In this document: piece by piece, positions 30,527 to 41,585 of the stretch
Numbering within the stretch: the stretch's first letter is position 1
Layout of the letters: each line of letters starts with the position of its first letter
From: an uncultured Bacteroidota bacterium
GTDB taxonomy: Bacteria > Bacteroidota > Bacteroidia > Bacteroidales > F082
Length of the DNA: 64,000 nt
Direction of reading: 5' to 3'
Assembly: GCA_937912115.1 (NCBI GenBank)
Contig: CALDOI010000143.1
Coordinates: forward strand, 1 to 64,000
Notes under the pieces: model-generated
Seen by the model: only the letters and a program-made list of their open reading frames with translations
Databases searched by the model: none
Told to the model about the DNA's origin: nothing
Position numbers and translations under genes: made by a program

Positions 30527-32758
30527 TTAAAAATTAAATCCAATACTTACAAAAAATGCCACCGATGGATTAAGGTTTGAACCCATAACCGAAAACTCAA
30601 CAGGGCCAATAAAACTATTATAAGATGCTGTTAATCCATACCCAACCATTGTATTGGCTGGATCAAACACATCTTCCACAAAGCTTTCGGTTGCCCCTAT
30701 ATCCGACCTTAATGTTAAGTACAATTTTTCATAAACATTATATTGCAATTTTAACCTTGCAATAGCGCTATATAAACCCAACTTTTGAACAAAATAAACT
30801 CCTGTAAATGGAACAAAGTTGCTAACATAGTTAATTTCATTTAACCCCCCTACGCCAAACCAATGTTGCGCAGGCGGAGTATCCTGTTTTAGTGTACCAC
30901 CAACAAACAATCCGGGTTGAAGTGTGAATTTTGGCTTTAGGTTAATATAATGGTCGTATTTAAGGTAGAATACAAAAGAGTTGGTAAATAATTCTTCTGA
31001 CCAACCCTTTGACAACGGCATGGTATATAACACCTTAAATTCGCTTCTAAAACCGGTTGTCGCAAAATATGTTTTATTGCGAGTATCAGCCCTGAATTTC
31101 ACAAATATATTTCCATAGCTGTTAAAATTTTGAAACGGTGTTAATATTGTGTCAAATAATATCTCTTGTTTGAATCTAAAATATTCATACTCAAAACCCA
31201 TCCTAAAACTATACAAGTTATTGAGGGTAGATGCCATAAAAGCCGAAGCCTTATAATTTGAAAAGTTTAGTGTGTTTATTTTAATATCCTTATTATAATC
31301 ATTAAATTTAAAGGTGTACATATCAAATTCAACACCAAAACCTGGTTTAGCTCCATTCGATAAGAGGTAAAGTGCCCTGAACCTTGGGTTAGGACCAAGG
31401 ATTAAGTCAGTAAAAAGTTTACTTCTGTGGCCTAGTATATTTCTAAAAATGCCATCAATACGGATGCTGCCCTGATAATCAACGTCATAATGAATTGAAG
31501 CAGATAAATAGCCAGGGGGTGATTCCTCCAAATTGATAATCAAATTTGCCCTACCGTTCCCAATTGGTTTAAGTTCATAGAATACATATTCGAAAAACTT
31601 TGTTCCGTAAACCCTTGTAATAACATGTTCCAGATCATCTATGGAAATCTTTGAATTTTTAAAACGACCAAAATAATTGTTCAGATAAATCAATGACATT
31701 TTATTGTTACCATTGTATATTACATCTGCAATGTTCAATGAATCGAGGGGTAGGGTATTATATTTCTTTAATGGTATAAATTCGATTCCATTTAATGAAT
31801 CGGCCAGAGCTTTTAATTCAGAATAGTGATCCCTTGCAACTTTTTCACCATAGGCAATTATTGTATCGTATTTGGCAAAATCCATCATACCTGCCGGCAC
31901 TTCAAAGTGAATATTCAAATCAATAATTTTTTCTGCCTCTTCATTTGCTTTAATTCCGTGAAAAAAAACTATTTGACCAATAATCTCAGTCATCGTGTTA
32001 AGTTGAGTAATGCTGTCTGCAAGTCCTGATTGCACATCCCCCCCAATAATATATTGTGCCCCTTCCTTGCGTATTTGGTCAGCGGGATAATTATCCACAA
32101 TACCTCCATCAACCAGATAGTAGCCATTATAAAAAGTAGGTGAGAAATACCCCGGTATTGACATACTTGACCTTACAGCCATCGGAAGGTAACCTGACTT
32201 TAAAACTTCGGCATTACCGTTAAACAGGTTTGTGCCAATACAAAAAAATGGCGTTTGAAGTTTGCTGAAATCCGTAATATTCCAGGCAGGGGAAAAAAAC
32301 CTATTAAGCAATAAATTAACTTGCTGACCTTTGTATAATGATTGCTTGAGTCCTATTTTCCGTTTTTTAAATGGCAATGAAATAATCGATCCCTCAAGGA
32401 ATTCCTTTTCTTCATAAGCAATGTACTTTCTTGGGATATCATCCAATAGAAGGGCATCCCAATCCTGTGCCCTAATCATTTTTTCAATCTCATCAGGACT
32501 ATAACCAATGGCATAAAGGCCTCCCATAATACTTCCAATACTGGTTCCTCCAATATAATCAATATGTAATCCTACTTCTTGAAAAACCCGAAGCATCCCA
32601 ATGTAGGCAAAGCCTTTAGCCCCACCACCACTAAATACTAATCCTATTTTAGGTCGTTGTTTCTTAACAGGTTCAACAGGATTTTCGGCATTAACAATGA
32701 CACTTTGAAACAATAACACAGCAATCATTAAAGTAACAATATGTAATTTCTTATTCAT
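30527..32758 (-). CDS. patatin-like phospholipase with C-terminal outer-membrane barrel
   Basis: GLVFSGGGAKGFAYIGMLRVF, GGTSIGSIMGGLYA, VDGGIVDNYPAD; barrel-like C-terminus ending SIGFNF. Confidence 0.93.
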   Translation of the reverse strand: MNKKLHIVTLMIAVLLFQSVIVNAENPVEPVKKQRPKIGLVFSGGGAKGFAYIGMLRVFQEVGLHIDYIGGTSIGSIMGGLYAIGYSPDEIEKMIRAQDWDALLLDDIPRKYIAYEEKEFLEGSIISLPFKKRKIGLKQSLYKGQQVNLLLNRFFSPAWNITDFSKLQTPFFCIGTNLFNGNAEVLKSGYLPMAVRSSMSIPGYFSPTFYNGYYLVDGGIVDNYPADQIRKEGAQYIIGGDVQSGLADSITQLNTMTEIIGQIVFFHGIKANEEAEKIIDLNIHFEVPAGMMDFAKYDTIIAYGEKVARDHYSELKALADSLNGIEFIPLKKYNTLPLDSLNIADVIYNGNNKMSLIYLNNYFGRFKNSKISIDDLEHVITRVYGTKFFEYVFYELKPIGNGRANLIINLEESPPGYLSASIHYDVDYQGSIRIDGIFRNILGHRSKLFTDLILGPNPRFRALYLLSNGAKPGFGVEFDMYTFKFNDYNKDIKINTLNFSNYKASAFMASTLNNLYSFRMGFEYEYFRFKQEILFDTILTPFQNFNSYGNIFVKFRADTRNKTYFATTGFRSEFKVLYTMPLSKGWSEELFTNSFVFYLKYDHYINLKPKFTLQPGLFVGGTLKQDTPPAQHWFGVGGLNEINYVSNFVPFTGVYFVQKLGLYSAIARLKLQYNVYEKLYLTLRSDIGATESFVEDVFDPANTMVGYGLTASYNSFIGPVEFSVMGSNLNPSVAFFVSIGFNF

Positions 32759-32786
32759 AAGCTGCGATTATTAAGTTAAACTCCTA

Positions 32787-32794
32787 CAAATATA
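32787..32794 (-). promoter_or_regulatory. Bacteroidetes -7 element (TATATTTG) for the patatin gene
   Basis: CAAATATA on + strand ~29 nt upstream of the ATG. Confidence 0.45.
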
Positions 32795-32896
32795 AGATGA
32801 ATATGTACACGAATCTAAATTGAAATTAATCGGGTCAATTAAAACAATCTTTTAATACATATTTGGTGATTACTAATAACAAATACAATTAAATTA

Positions 32897-32929
32897 AAAA
32901 CCACCATTGAAGTAATCGATGGTGGTTTT
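32897..32929 (-). terminator. hairpin terminator downstream of the 32954 gene
   Basis: Perfect stem AAAACCACCAT / ATGGTGGTTTT with 11-nt loop. Confidence 0.8.
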
Positions 32930-32953
32930 AATCAATAAATGTATTTTGTTCTT

Positions 32954-33382
32954 CTAGAACTTAGGCTCATAAGTATCGTAATCTATTTTTAGTTTATTAA
33001 ACTGTGTAAACAGGGAATTAAACTCATTATTGTTATTGTTATTAGCGCCAAAAATATAGGTTACGCCTCCTTTTAGTCCTAATGTATCTGCCTTTTCAAT
33101 AATAAAACTCGATGTATCATTCTTAGCCCAAAACATTGTTCTTATATCTCCTAATTTTTCAACACGCCAAACTGCGTTGCTATCAAAAGTAATATATGCC
33201 AAACGGTCGCCATTATAGCTTATATCATATACAACCTGAAATATATCAGGAGGGTCAACAATTGCGTCGTTACTGCTATATGCGGGAAATTGAGGATTAG
33301 TACTCGTGGGCTTGCATCCATAATTTTGCAAAAACCCAATCGTAAGAAACAGTACAAATACGTTGATAAATGTCCTTTTCAT
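32954..33382 (-). CDS. hypothetical lipoprotein
   Basis: Signal peptide MKRTFINVFVLFLTIGFLQNYGC, Cys lipobox-like; no recognised domain. Confidence 0.7.
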   Translation of the reverse strand: MKRTFINVFVLFLTIGFLQNYGCKPTSTNPQFPAYSSNDAIVDPPDIFQVVYDISYNGDRLAYITFDSNAVWRVEKLGDIRTMFWAKNDTSSFIIEKADTLGLKGGVTYIFGANNNNNNEFNSLFTQFNKLKIDYDTYEPKF

Positions 33383-33402
33383 AGTGGTAGTTTTTTGCTA
33401 AA

Positions 33403-36400
33403 TTATAAATTTTTTCCGTGACATTGTTTATACTTCTTTCCAGAGCCACAAGGACAAGGATCATTTCTTCCAACTCGTTTCTCAACTTTTACAGGTTGTG
33501 ATTTTTGAGGTCCCTGAATATCGCTGTGAGCCTGAGATAACATGTCGCCCCTCTCCTCTTTCATTTGAGATCGATCTAGTCCACGTGGAACCTTAGCTTC
33601 ACGCAAGGCATCATTACTCTTCATATAAACATCACCTTTTATCAAATATGAACCAACATCCTTATTAATTTTCTGAATCATCTTCTTAAATAATTCGAAA
33701 GATTCGAACTTATATATAAGCAATGGGTCTTTTTGTTCATATGATGCGTTTTGAACCGATTGTTTTAGCTCATCCATTTCACGTAATTGCTCTTTCCACA
33801 GATCATCGATAGTAGAAAGAGTGATGCTTTTTTCAAAGGCTACCGGAACTTCAGCACCATTAGATTCAACAGATTTTTTTAGATTAGCAACAATTTGAAC
33901 TTGACGTTTTCCATCTGAGAATGGGATGGCAATATTTTCATATTGACTTTGGTTTTCGTAAACATCCTTAATTACAGGAAGAGTATTAATTGCAAGTCGG
34001 TTTCTTTTTTCAAGATAACGCGTATAAACCTCCTTTGTTAATCTCTCTGTAAGCTCAGCACCATCAATTGCCGAAAATTCTTTTTCATCAACAGGCGATT
34101 CTATGGCAAGACTTCTTAACACTTCCATTTTAAAGCCTTCAAAATTATTCTCTGATTGATAATCCGTCGAAATCTGTTCACATAAATCAAAAATCATATT
34201 TGAGATATCTACCGATAGTCGTTCACCAAACAAGGCATGATGACGGCGGCGATATATCACCTCACGTTGTGAGTTCATAACATCATCATAATCAAGCAAA
34301 CGCTTACGAACACCAAAGTTGTTTTCCTCAACTTTTTTCTGGGCGCGCTCTATTGATTTAGTAATCATTGAATGTTGAATTACTTCACCTTCTTCAAGAC
34401 CAAGCTTATCCATTATCCCAGCTATTCGACCTGAACCAAACATTCTCATTAAGTCATCCTCAAGAGAAACAAAAAATTGCGAGCTTCCGGGATCACCCTG
34501 ACGTCCTGCACGTCCACGTAACTGACGGTCGACACGGCGGGAGTCATGCCTTTCGGTACCTATAATAGCCAACCCACCTGATTGAACAACACCTGCCCCC
34601 AACTTAATATCAGTACCTCTACCAGCCATGTTAGTTGCAATGGTAACCATTCCTGGCTGCCCTGCTTCCTTAACAACCTGGGCTTCCCGCTGATGCAATT
34701 TAGCGTTAAGCACATTATGCTGAATATGCTTTCTATTAAGCATCCTACTCAATAACTCAGAAATTTCAACAGATGTAGTACCGACCAAAATAGGTCGTTT
34801 TTCTTTTACTAATTTTTCAATTTCATCAATAACTGCATTATACTTTTCACGCTTTGTTTTATAAACAAGGTCTTGTCGGTCATCACGTATTATTGGTTTG
34901 TTTGTAGGGATAACAATTACATCCAGTTTATAAATATCCCATAATTCACCTGCCTCTGTTTCGGCAGTACCAGTCATTCCTGCAAGTTTTTTGTACATGC
35001 GGAAATAATTCTGAAGTGTAATGGTAGCATAAGTTTGTGTAGCAGCTTCTACCTTTAGGTTTTCCTTAGCTTCAATAGCCTGATGTAATCCGTCAGAATA
35101 TCGACGACCTTCCATTACACGACCTGTTTGCTCATCTACAATTTTAATTTTATTCTCCATAATTACATATTCCACATCTTTTTCAAAAAGTGTATATGCT
35201 TTAAGTAGTTGAGTAACTGTATGTATTCTTTCTGATTTTATTGAATAATCCTGAATCATTTTATTTTTCTGCTCCAGCATTTTCTTTTCATCCAATTTCT
35301 GACTTTCTAACTCAGCTACAGTAGCACCAATATCATGCAACACGAAAAAATCTGGATCGTCATACGACAATGTTAGCAGATCAATACCTTTTTCGGTAAG
35401 ATCCACGGAATTATGTTTTTCATCATTAACAAAAAACAACTCATCATCAATAATATGCATGTTTTTTGCTTGTTCCTGCAAATAAAAACTTTCTGTTTTC
35501 TGCATTAACTGCTTATTGCCCTCCTCGCTTAATAGTTTGATAAGCGCTTTATTTTTAGGCAAACCATGATATGCTCTTAATAGTGCATCACCGGCTTTCT
35601 TAACCTTTTCATTATCATTCTTTTCTGCAAGAAGATTTTTTGCTTCTACCAGAATTTTAGATACAAGAGATTTTTGGGCATTGTAAAGTTTCTGAACATC
35701 AGCTTTCAATTCATCAAATTCATGAATATCACCTTTAGGTGTAGGTCCTGATATAATCAAAGGGGTTCTGGCATCATCAATTAGTACTGAGTCAACCTCA
35801 TCCACAATTACATAATTATGTTCGCGCTGAACAAGCTCGTCAGGATTACCTGTCATGTTGTCACGCAAATAATCAAATCCAAACTCATTATTAGTCCCAA
35901 AGGTTATGTCAGCTAAATACGCTTGACGGCGTTCATGAGTATTTGGTTGATGATTATCAATACAATCAACTTTAAGGCCATGAAACATGTATAACATTCC
36001 CATCCATTGGGAGTCACGTTTTGCCAGATAATCATTAACTGTTACAAGATGAACACCTTTACCGGGAAGTGCATTTAAATACATGGGTAGAGTTGCTACC
36101 AAAGTTTTACCCTCGCCTGTTGCCATCTCGGCAATCTTACCCTGATGAAGTACTGTACCACCAATTAACTGAACGTCGTAATGAACCATATCCCAAGTTA
36201 TGGCATTACCTCCAGCTAGCCAGGTACTATTATAATATGCTTTACCACCTTTAATACTTATGCTTTCAACCGAAGTGCTTAATTCACCGTCAAATTCATT
36301 TGCAGTTACCTCAACAACAGAGTTTTCTGCAAATCTTTTGGCAGTCTCCTTCATAACAGCAAAAGCTTCAGGGAGAATCTGATTTAGTATATCCTGAGTT

Positions 36401-36696
36401 TTTTCGTAACTTTTCTTCGATAATTTATCTATTGTCGAATAATTATCCTCCTTCTCATCAACATCCATTTCAGGACTGTTGTTCATTAAGTCCTTTAGTC
36501 GGATTATTTCATTTTCTTCCTCACTGATATATTCGGCAATTCGCTTTTTAAACTCTGAGGTTTTTTCCCTTAGCTCATCGTTTGAAAGCTCTTTGATGTA
36601 TTCATAAGCTTCTTTTACTTTGTTAACATAGGGATTTATTTCTTTTAAATCTTTCTTCGACTTGTCTCCGAAAACTTTCTTAAGTATACTTAACAT
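33403..36696 (-). CDS. secA: preprotein translocase SecA with SEC-C zinc motif
   Basis: [43 protein letters not shown]-terminal [21 protein letters not shown]. Confidence 0.98.
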   Translation of the reverse strand: MLSILKKVFGDKSKKDLKEINPYVNKVKEAYEYIKELSNDELREKTSEFKKRIAEYISEEENEIIRLKDLMNNSPEMDVDEKEDNYSTIDKLSKKSYEKTQDILNQILPEAFAVMKETAKRFAENSVVEVTANEFDGELSTSVESISIKGGKAYYNSTWLAGGNAITWDMVHYDVQLIGGTVLHQGKIAEMATGEGKTLVATLPMYLNALPGKGVHLVTVNDYLAKRDSQWMGMLYMFHGLKVDCIDNHQPNTHERRQAYLADITFGTNNEFGFDYLRDNMTGNPDELVQREHNYVIVDEVDSVLIDDARTPLIISGPTPKGDIHEFDELKADVQKLYNAQKSLVSKILVEAKNLLAEKNDNEKVKKAGDALLRAYHGLPKNKALIKLLSEEGNKQLMQKTESFYLQEQAKNMHIIDDELFFVNDEKHNSVDLTEKGIDLLTLSYDDPDFFVLHDIGATVAELESQKLDEKKMLEQKNKMIQDYSIKSERIHTVTQLLKAYTLFEKDVEYVIMENKIKIVDEQTGRVMEGRRYSDGLHQAIEAKENLKVEAATQTYATITLQNYFRMYKKLAGMTGTAETEAGELWDIYKLDVIVIPTNKPIIRDDRQDLVYKTKREKYNAVIDEIEKLVKEKRPILVGTTSVEISELLSRMLNRKHIQHNVLNAKLHQREAQVVKEAGQPGMVTIATNMAGRGTDIKLGAGVVQSGGLAIIGTERHDSRRVDRQLRGRAGRQGDPGSSQFFVSLEDDLMRMFGSGRIAGIMDKLGLEEGEVIQHSMITKSIERAQKKVEENNFGVRKRLLDYDDVMNSQREVIYRRRHHALFGERLSVDISNMIFDLCEQISTDYQSENNFEGFKMEVLRSLAIESPVDEKEFSAIDGAELTERLTKEVYTRYLEKRNRLAINTLPVIKDVYENQSQYENIAIPFSDGKRQVQIVANLKKSVESNGAEVPVAFEKSITLSTIDDLWKEQLREMDELKQSVQNASYEQKDPLLIYKFESFELFKKMIQKINKDVGSYLIKGDVYMKSNDALREAKVPRGLDRSQMKEERGDMLSQAHSDIQGPQKSQPVKVEKRVGRNDPCPCGSGKKYKQCHGKNL

Positions 36697-36970
36697 AATG
36701 GTATGGCAATTTAATATAATCAGACATCAATAATTATTCCAACCAACAATGGCTGATTAAAAACAATGGCGAAATTAATGTTAATTTAGAAACTACCGAC
36801 AATTTAAACACAAAGCAAATACCTCAATATTAATTCCATTTCAATTAATTAATCCGGCTGATAATTCGACAAAATATGGCTCTAATACACTACATATAAA
36901 TGATTTCCGAAAAGATAGTTTATCATTATTTTGATAATATAAAAGTTGTAAAACAAATAAGAAATGTTCG

Positions 36971-36978
36971 TATTTTTG
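36971..36978 (+). promoter_or_regulatory. Bacteroidetes -7 element (TATTTTTG) for lepA
   Basis: TAttTTTG 7 nt before ATG 36985; TTG ~22 nt further upstream. Confidence 0.55.
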
Positions 36979-36984
36979 CCACCT

Positions 36985-38775
36985 ATGAAAGAAATAAGAA
37001 ATTTCTGTATTATTGCCCATATTGATCATGGCAAGAGCACTTTGGCTGACAGGTTACTGGAGTATACCGGAACTGTTTCGGAACGCGATGCGCAGGCACA
37101 GGTTCTTGATGACATGGACATTGAACGTGAGCGTGGAATTACAATTAAAAGCCATGCAATCCAGATGGATTATGTTCATGAAAATGAAAAATATGTACTA
37201 AATCTGATCGATACACCGGGTCATGTTGACTTCTCATATGAGGTATCACGATCGATAGCTGCTTGCGAAGGTGCCTTATTAATTGTTGATGCTACACAAG
37301 GGATACAAGCACAAACAATATCTAATCTATATCTTGCAATTGAAAATAATTTAGAGATTATTCCCGTTCTGAATAAAATGGATTTGGACAATGCAATGCC
37401 CGATGAGGTTAAAGATCAGATTGTTGATATGATTGGTTGTGATTATGAAGACATAATTGAAGCAAGTGGAAAAACTGGTTATGGAGTTGATAATATACTT
37501 GAGGCAATAATTAATAGAGTACCATCTCCAAAAGGAGATCCCGAAGCACCCCTTCAAGCATTAATTTTTGATTCTGTATTTAATTCGTTTCGTGGTATAA
37601 TTGCCTATTTCAGAATTTTTCAAGGCGAAATAAGTAAAGGAGATAAGGTAAAATTTGTAAATACAGGTAAAGAATATGAAGCCAATGAAATTGGCGTATT
37701 AAGATTGAAGCAGGAATCGCGCAACATATTAAGAACCGGCGATGTTGGATATATCATTTCCGGGATAAAAACTTCGAAGGAAGTAAAAGTTGGTGATACT
37801 GTAACCCATAGTGCTCGACCATGTGGTGATATTGTTAAAGGTTTTGAAGATGTAAAACCTATGGTATTTGCCGGCCTTTACCCTACTGATCCTGAGGAAT
37901 ATGAAGAACTCAGAGCATCAATTGAAAAATTACAATTAAATGATGCATCGTTAACCTTTGTACCAGAATCATCAATGGCATTAGGGTTCGGCTTTAGATG
38001 CGGATTTTTAGGATTGCTCCACATGGAAATCATACAGGAACGATTGGATCGTGAGTTCGACATGAATGTTATAACTACGATGCCCAACGTGAGTTACCGT
38101 GTGGTTACCAATAAGAATAATATTATTGAAGTTCACAACCCTTCAGGTCTTCCTGAATATAAATATATTGATCACATTGAAGAACCTTTTATTAAAGCTC
38201 AGATAATAACCAGTAGCGACTATATTGGACCTATTATCAAACTATGTCTTGATAAAAGAGGTGAATTAAAAAACCAAATATACCTCACTACCAGCCGTGT
38301 TGAATTAACTGTTGATATGCCTTTGGGGGAGATTGTTTTCGACTTTTATGATAAACTTAAGAGTATTTCAAAGGGATATGCATCATTTGATTATCACATA
38401 AGTGGTTATCGACCAGCGAAACTAATTAAGCTTGATATATTACTAAATGGAGAACCTGTTGATGCACTTTCATCCTTAAATCATGTTGATAATGCTTATG
38501 ATTTAGGCAGAAGAATATGTGTTAAACTTAAAGACCTTATACCTCGACAGCAATTTGACATTGCAATACAGGCAGCAATTGGTGCAAAAATTATTGCACG
38601 TGAAACAATAAAAGCTGTTCGTAAAGATGTAACTGCAAAATGTTACGGTGGTGATATTACTCGAAAGCGTAAACTTCTTGAAAAACAAAAGAAGGGTAAA
38701 AAACGCATGCGTCAGGTTGGTAATGTTGAAGTACCGCAGCAGGCATTTTTGGTTGTGCTTAAGTTGAATGATTAA
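36985..38775 (+). CDS. lepA: elongation factor 4 (start corrected from 36964 to ATG 36985)
   Basis: [55 protein letters not shown]. Confidence 0.97.
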   Translation: MKEIRNFCIIAHIDHGKSTLADRLLEYTGTVSERDAQAQVLDDMDIERERGITIKSHAIQMDYVHENEKYVLNLIDTPGHVDFSYEVSRSIAACEGALLIVDATQGIQAQTISNLYLAIENNLEIIPVLNKMDLDNAMPDEVKDQIVDMIGCDYEDIIEASGKTGYGVDNILEAIINRVPSPKGDPEAPLQALIFDSVFNSFRGIIAYFRIFQGEISKGDKVKFVNTGKEYEANEIGVLRLKQESRNILRTGDVGYIISGIKTSKEVKVGDTVTHSARPCGDIVKGFEDVKPMVFAGLYPTDPEEYEELRASIEKLQLNDASLTFVPESSMALGFGFRCGFLGLLHMEIIQERLDREFDMNVITTMPNVSYRVVTNKNNIIEVHNPSGLPEYKYIDHIEEPFIKAQIITSSDYIGPIIKLCLDKRGELKNQIYLTTSRVELTVDMPLGEIVFDFYDKLKSISKGYASFDYHISGYRPAKLIKLDILLNGEPVDALSSLNHVDNAYDLGRRICVKLKDLIPRQQFDIAIQAAIGAKIIARETIKAVRKDVTAKCYGGDITRKRKLLEKQKKGKKRMRQVGNVEVPQQAFLVVLKLND

Positions 38776-38916
38776 TTGAATAGGCGTTAATTAGTTGAAT
38801 ATTATCCTTCTATTTACTGCTCACCATTAACAATAAATTTTTTTTACACTTTCCTGTAACATTCTTCATACCTTTATCGTCATAGTTTGTATATGATGAA
38901 TATCTACTCGTAGAGG

Positions 38917-39402
38917 ATGACCATAAGTGAATATAATAGTTGTGTTGACGACTTTAGTGATGGTGTATATAGGTTTATACTAAAAAACCTTAGAGATACC
39001 GAAGTTTCACATGATGTTGTACAGGATTCGTTTATGAAATTATGGATAAAGCGAAAGGATGTGGAATCAAAAAAAGGAAAATCATATTTGTACACCACCG
39101 CCTACCATACAATGATTGATTATATTAGAAAAAATAGCCGAAATTCATCAATTGAAAATACTGAGAACGTTCAGGGTGAAACCTTCAATAGTTATTCTGA
39201 TTTAAAGGAGATACTTAATTTAGCAATTGAAAAACTCCCTGAAATTCAACGATCGGTGATTATGCTGCGTGATTATGAAGGCTATTCGTATGAGGAAATA
39301 GGTGAGATTACAAATCTAAATGAATCTCAGGTAAAAGTATATATATACAGAGCAAGGGTATTTTTAAAAAAATTTATTGGAAGTCCGGAGATGGTTATCT
39401 AG
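38917..39402 (+). CDS. ECF-type RNA polymerase sigma factor
   Basis: Sigma region 2 (DTEVSHDVVQDSFMKLWIKRKDV) and region 4 (LPEIQRSVIMLRDYEGYSYEEIGEITNLNESQVKVYIYRARVFLKKFI). Confidence 0.93.
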   Translation: MTISEYNSCVDDFSDGVYRFILKNLRDTEVSHDVVQDSFMKLWIKRKDVESKKGKSYLYTTAYHTMIDYIRKNSRNSSIENTENVQGETFNSYSDLKEILNLAIEKLPEIQRSVIMLRDYEGYSYEEIGEITNLNESQVKVYIYRARVFLKKFIGSPEMVI

Positions 39403-39405
39403 TTG

Positions 39406-40509
39406 ATGAAAAACAAAGTAGACATAAATAAATCAAATTACGAAATATTCGTAATCGACTATCTCGATGGTAAACTAAGTGCCGTTGAGGTGGAGCATTT
39501 TATGGCATTTTTGGAAGATAATCCTGATATTAAAGAGGAGTTAGTAGGCATCAAAGAAACTACTCTGGAAACTGAAAATATTTTTTTTACTCAAAAAAGC
39601 GAACTAAAAAAAAAGGAACTCATTGTTACTAATGGTATTGACGAAAATAATTATGAAAATTATTTTATTGGATATTACGAAAATGAACTAACTCCATCGC
39701 AAAATAGCTCACTTAAGAATTTTCTTATAGAAAACCCGGAACTCAATGGAGAATTTAAGATTTACGGTAGTTTAAAACTTATCCCCGATTATAATGTTGT
39801 ATTCACAGATAAAACCCAACTAAAACGTAAGCATTCACTATTACCGGTGTGGTATTCTTCAGCAGCTGCTATTGTTATCTTGTTTGTATCCTTTTGGTAT
39901 CTCTCGATTCTTAAAACTGATTCATATAGGATAGATTCAACATCAATTAATCAGATTGAATTAAAAAGCAATAGTAATAATTATCTCACGATAAACAAAG
40001 TTGATATTAAACTTACAGATAGAAAATTAGTTGTCATCAATTCAAATGAAATTACTGAATATCTGGAAACTAAAGATACTATTCTCCTTTCAAACATAAA
40101 GAGCAAAATAGATTTTGAACCTCTGGTTAATGGTTATGAATATGGTCGTTTATTATCTAAAAATATAAATAATAAGCACATTAACCCCACCGGTTTTGAT
40201 AATCAACAACCGAATATTGTATCTGACGAAAACACAAAAAAGAAAAGTCTTTTTGCAAATGTTTTTAATAATCAATTCCAGAGACTTGCATCGGCGTTCA
40301 AATCAAATAAGAAAAATAATAATAATTCATCTCCCGACCCAACCTATGTTAAAGTACTCGACAGAGGCATTTTGGTTTTTAATACAATTACCGGAAGTGA
40401 AACTTATACCTCCAAAACTTATAATTTTAACGGTGAACTAACTAGTTATCAAATTGAAGGACAAGAGGTATTATTACGAAGAAGTACTTCGGTTAAATCA
40501 TCAGAATAA
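39406..40509 (+). CDS. single-TM probable anti-sigma factor (ATG 39406; ORF-track start is TTG)
   Basis: Next to ECF sigma; duplicated DYLDGKLS...FLEDNPDIKEEL-type motif; TM PVWYSSAAAIVILFVSFWYLSIL. Confidence 0.7.
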   Translation: MKNKVDINKSNYEIFVIDYLDGKLSAVEVEHFMAFLEDNPDIKEELVGIKETTLETENIFFTQKSELKKKELIVTNGIDENNYENYFIGYYENELTPSQNSSLKNFLIENPELNGEFKIYGSLKLIPDYNVVFTDKTQLKRKHSLLPVWYSSAAAIVILFVSFWYLSILKTDSYRIDSTSINQIELKSNSNNYLTINKVDIKLTDRKLVVINSNEITEYLETKDTILLSNIKSKIDFEPLVNGYEYGRLLSKNINNKHINPTGFDNQQPNIVSDENTKKKSLFANVFNNQFQRLASAFKSNKKNNNNSSPDPTYVKVLDRGILVFNTITGSETYTSKTYNFNGELTSYQIEGQEVLLRRSTSVKSSE

Positions 40510-40516
40510 TTTATTC

Positions 40517-40867
40517 TTATTCAAATTCCTTGGGAACACCACAAATCATAACAAATTGGTTTTCATTTGAACCATTACGATATTGATGCTTTTCATTTGG
40601 TAATACTAACGCAAAGTCACCTTTTTTAATTGGTTGCTTTACGCCATCCTCATTTACAAGGAAACCCTCACCTTCGATAACATAATTCATATGCTCGTAA
40701 TTATGTTGATGATATGGAGTATTACCCCCCGGCTCCATGGTAAAAACTCGATACGAATAAACCGGTGCTCCGTCATCCTTCGACAATGGCACTTGTTTTG
40801 AAGCTCCTACAGCTCCAGCCATTTCTACTTTATTTTTAGGGATATCGTTTAGCGAAATTATTTTCAT
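40517..40867 (-). CDS. cupin-domain protein
   Basis: EPGGNTPYHQHNYEHMNYVIEGEGFLV...GDFALVLPNEKHQYRN. Confidence 0.92.
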   Translation of the reverse strand: MKIISLNDIPKNKVEMAGAVGASKQVPLSKDDGAPVYSYRVFTMEPGGNTPYHQHNYEHMNYVIEGEGFLVNEDGVKQPIKKGDFALVLPNEKHQYRNGSNENQFVMICGVPKEFE

Positions 40868-40877
40868 GGTTTTTATT

Positions 40878-40916
40878 GTTATACGTTATTTGTTATACGT
40901 TATTTGTTACATGTTA
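40878..40916. repeat. short tandem repeat GTTATACGTTATTT x2 plus partial copy
   Basis: gttatacgttattt gttatacgttattt gttacatgtta read directly. Confidence 0.85.
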
Positions 40917-40972
40917 GTAGCTTTTATAAAGTGTCAAACCTAAAACATATTACCAATAACACTAAACTTTTT

Positions 40973-41521
40973 TTATTTACTCTTCTTTAGTTCATCAATA
41001 AACTCATTATCAGTATAAATCCAAAACAAGGGCTGCCACCGTTCAATTCCATTAAAGTCAAACCGTCTGGCTACAGGAGCTAACCCCATAATTTTCTTTT
41101 CAAAATGTAGATTTTGAGAATCCATACTCCACTCCTCCAAAAATCTCAAACGAATTATATCTTCAGGCAGTATATTGTAAATTATTGCCGTATCAAATAG
41201 CTCGTAAGGGGGATTTTCTCTCATCATAGTAACAATCATCGTGTCAGAGAATATAGCCTCTACTTCAAATTTATCAATTGGATTATTAAAATAATCATAG
41301 GCTTTGAATTTACCCGACTTTGCCCCATCAATAATAGTCTTTACCAGTTTATCACGCTGTGGACCAACAAGATTTTGTATCCACCAGTCGTATTCCGGAT
41401 CAGGACTTTTGATATTCACATCATACTGAATTTTTTCAGTAATAATCTCATTATTATTCTGTTGGCACCCAAACACGGTGAGAATAAAAGCAATAAAAAA
41501 AATATGATATACGTATTTCAT
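40973..41521 (-). CDS. hypothetical lipoprotein (ATG 41521)
   Basis: MKYVYHIFFIAFILTVFGCQQNNN lipobox; promoter-like CAAAGGTA at 41540-41547. Confidence 0.7.
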   Translation of the reverse strand: MKYVYHIFFIAFILTVFGCQQNNNEIITEKIQYDVNIKSPDPEYDWWIQNLVGPQRDKLVKTIIDGAKSGKFKAYDYFNNPIDKFEVEAIFSDTMIVTMMRENPPYELFDTAIIYNILPEDIIRLRFLEEWSMDSQNLHFEKKIMGLAPVARRFDFNGIERWQPLFWIYTDNEFIDELKKSK

Positions 41522-41585
41522 AATAGTATTAGTTTTATTCAAAGGTAAATAAATAGTACCTTTATACTCCAATTTGAACGCAAAA

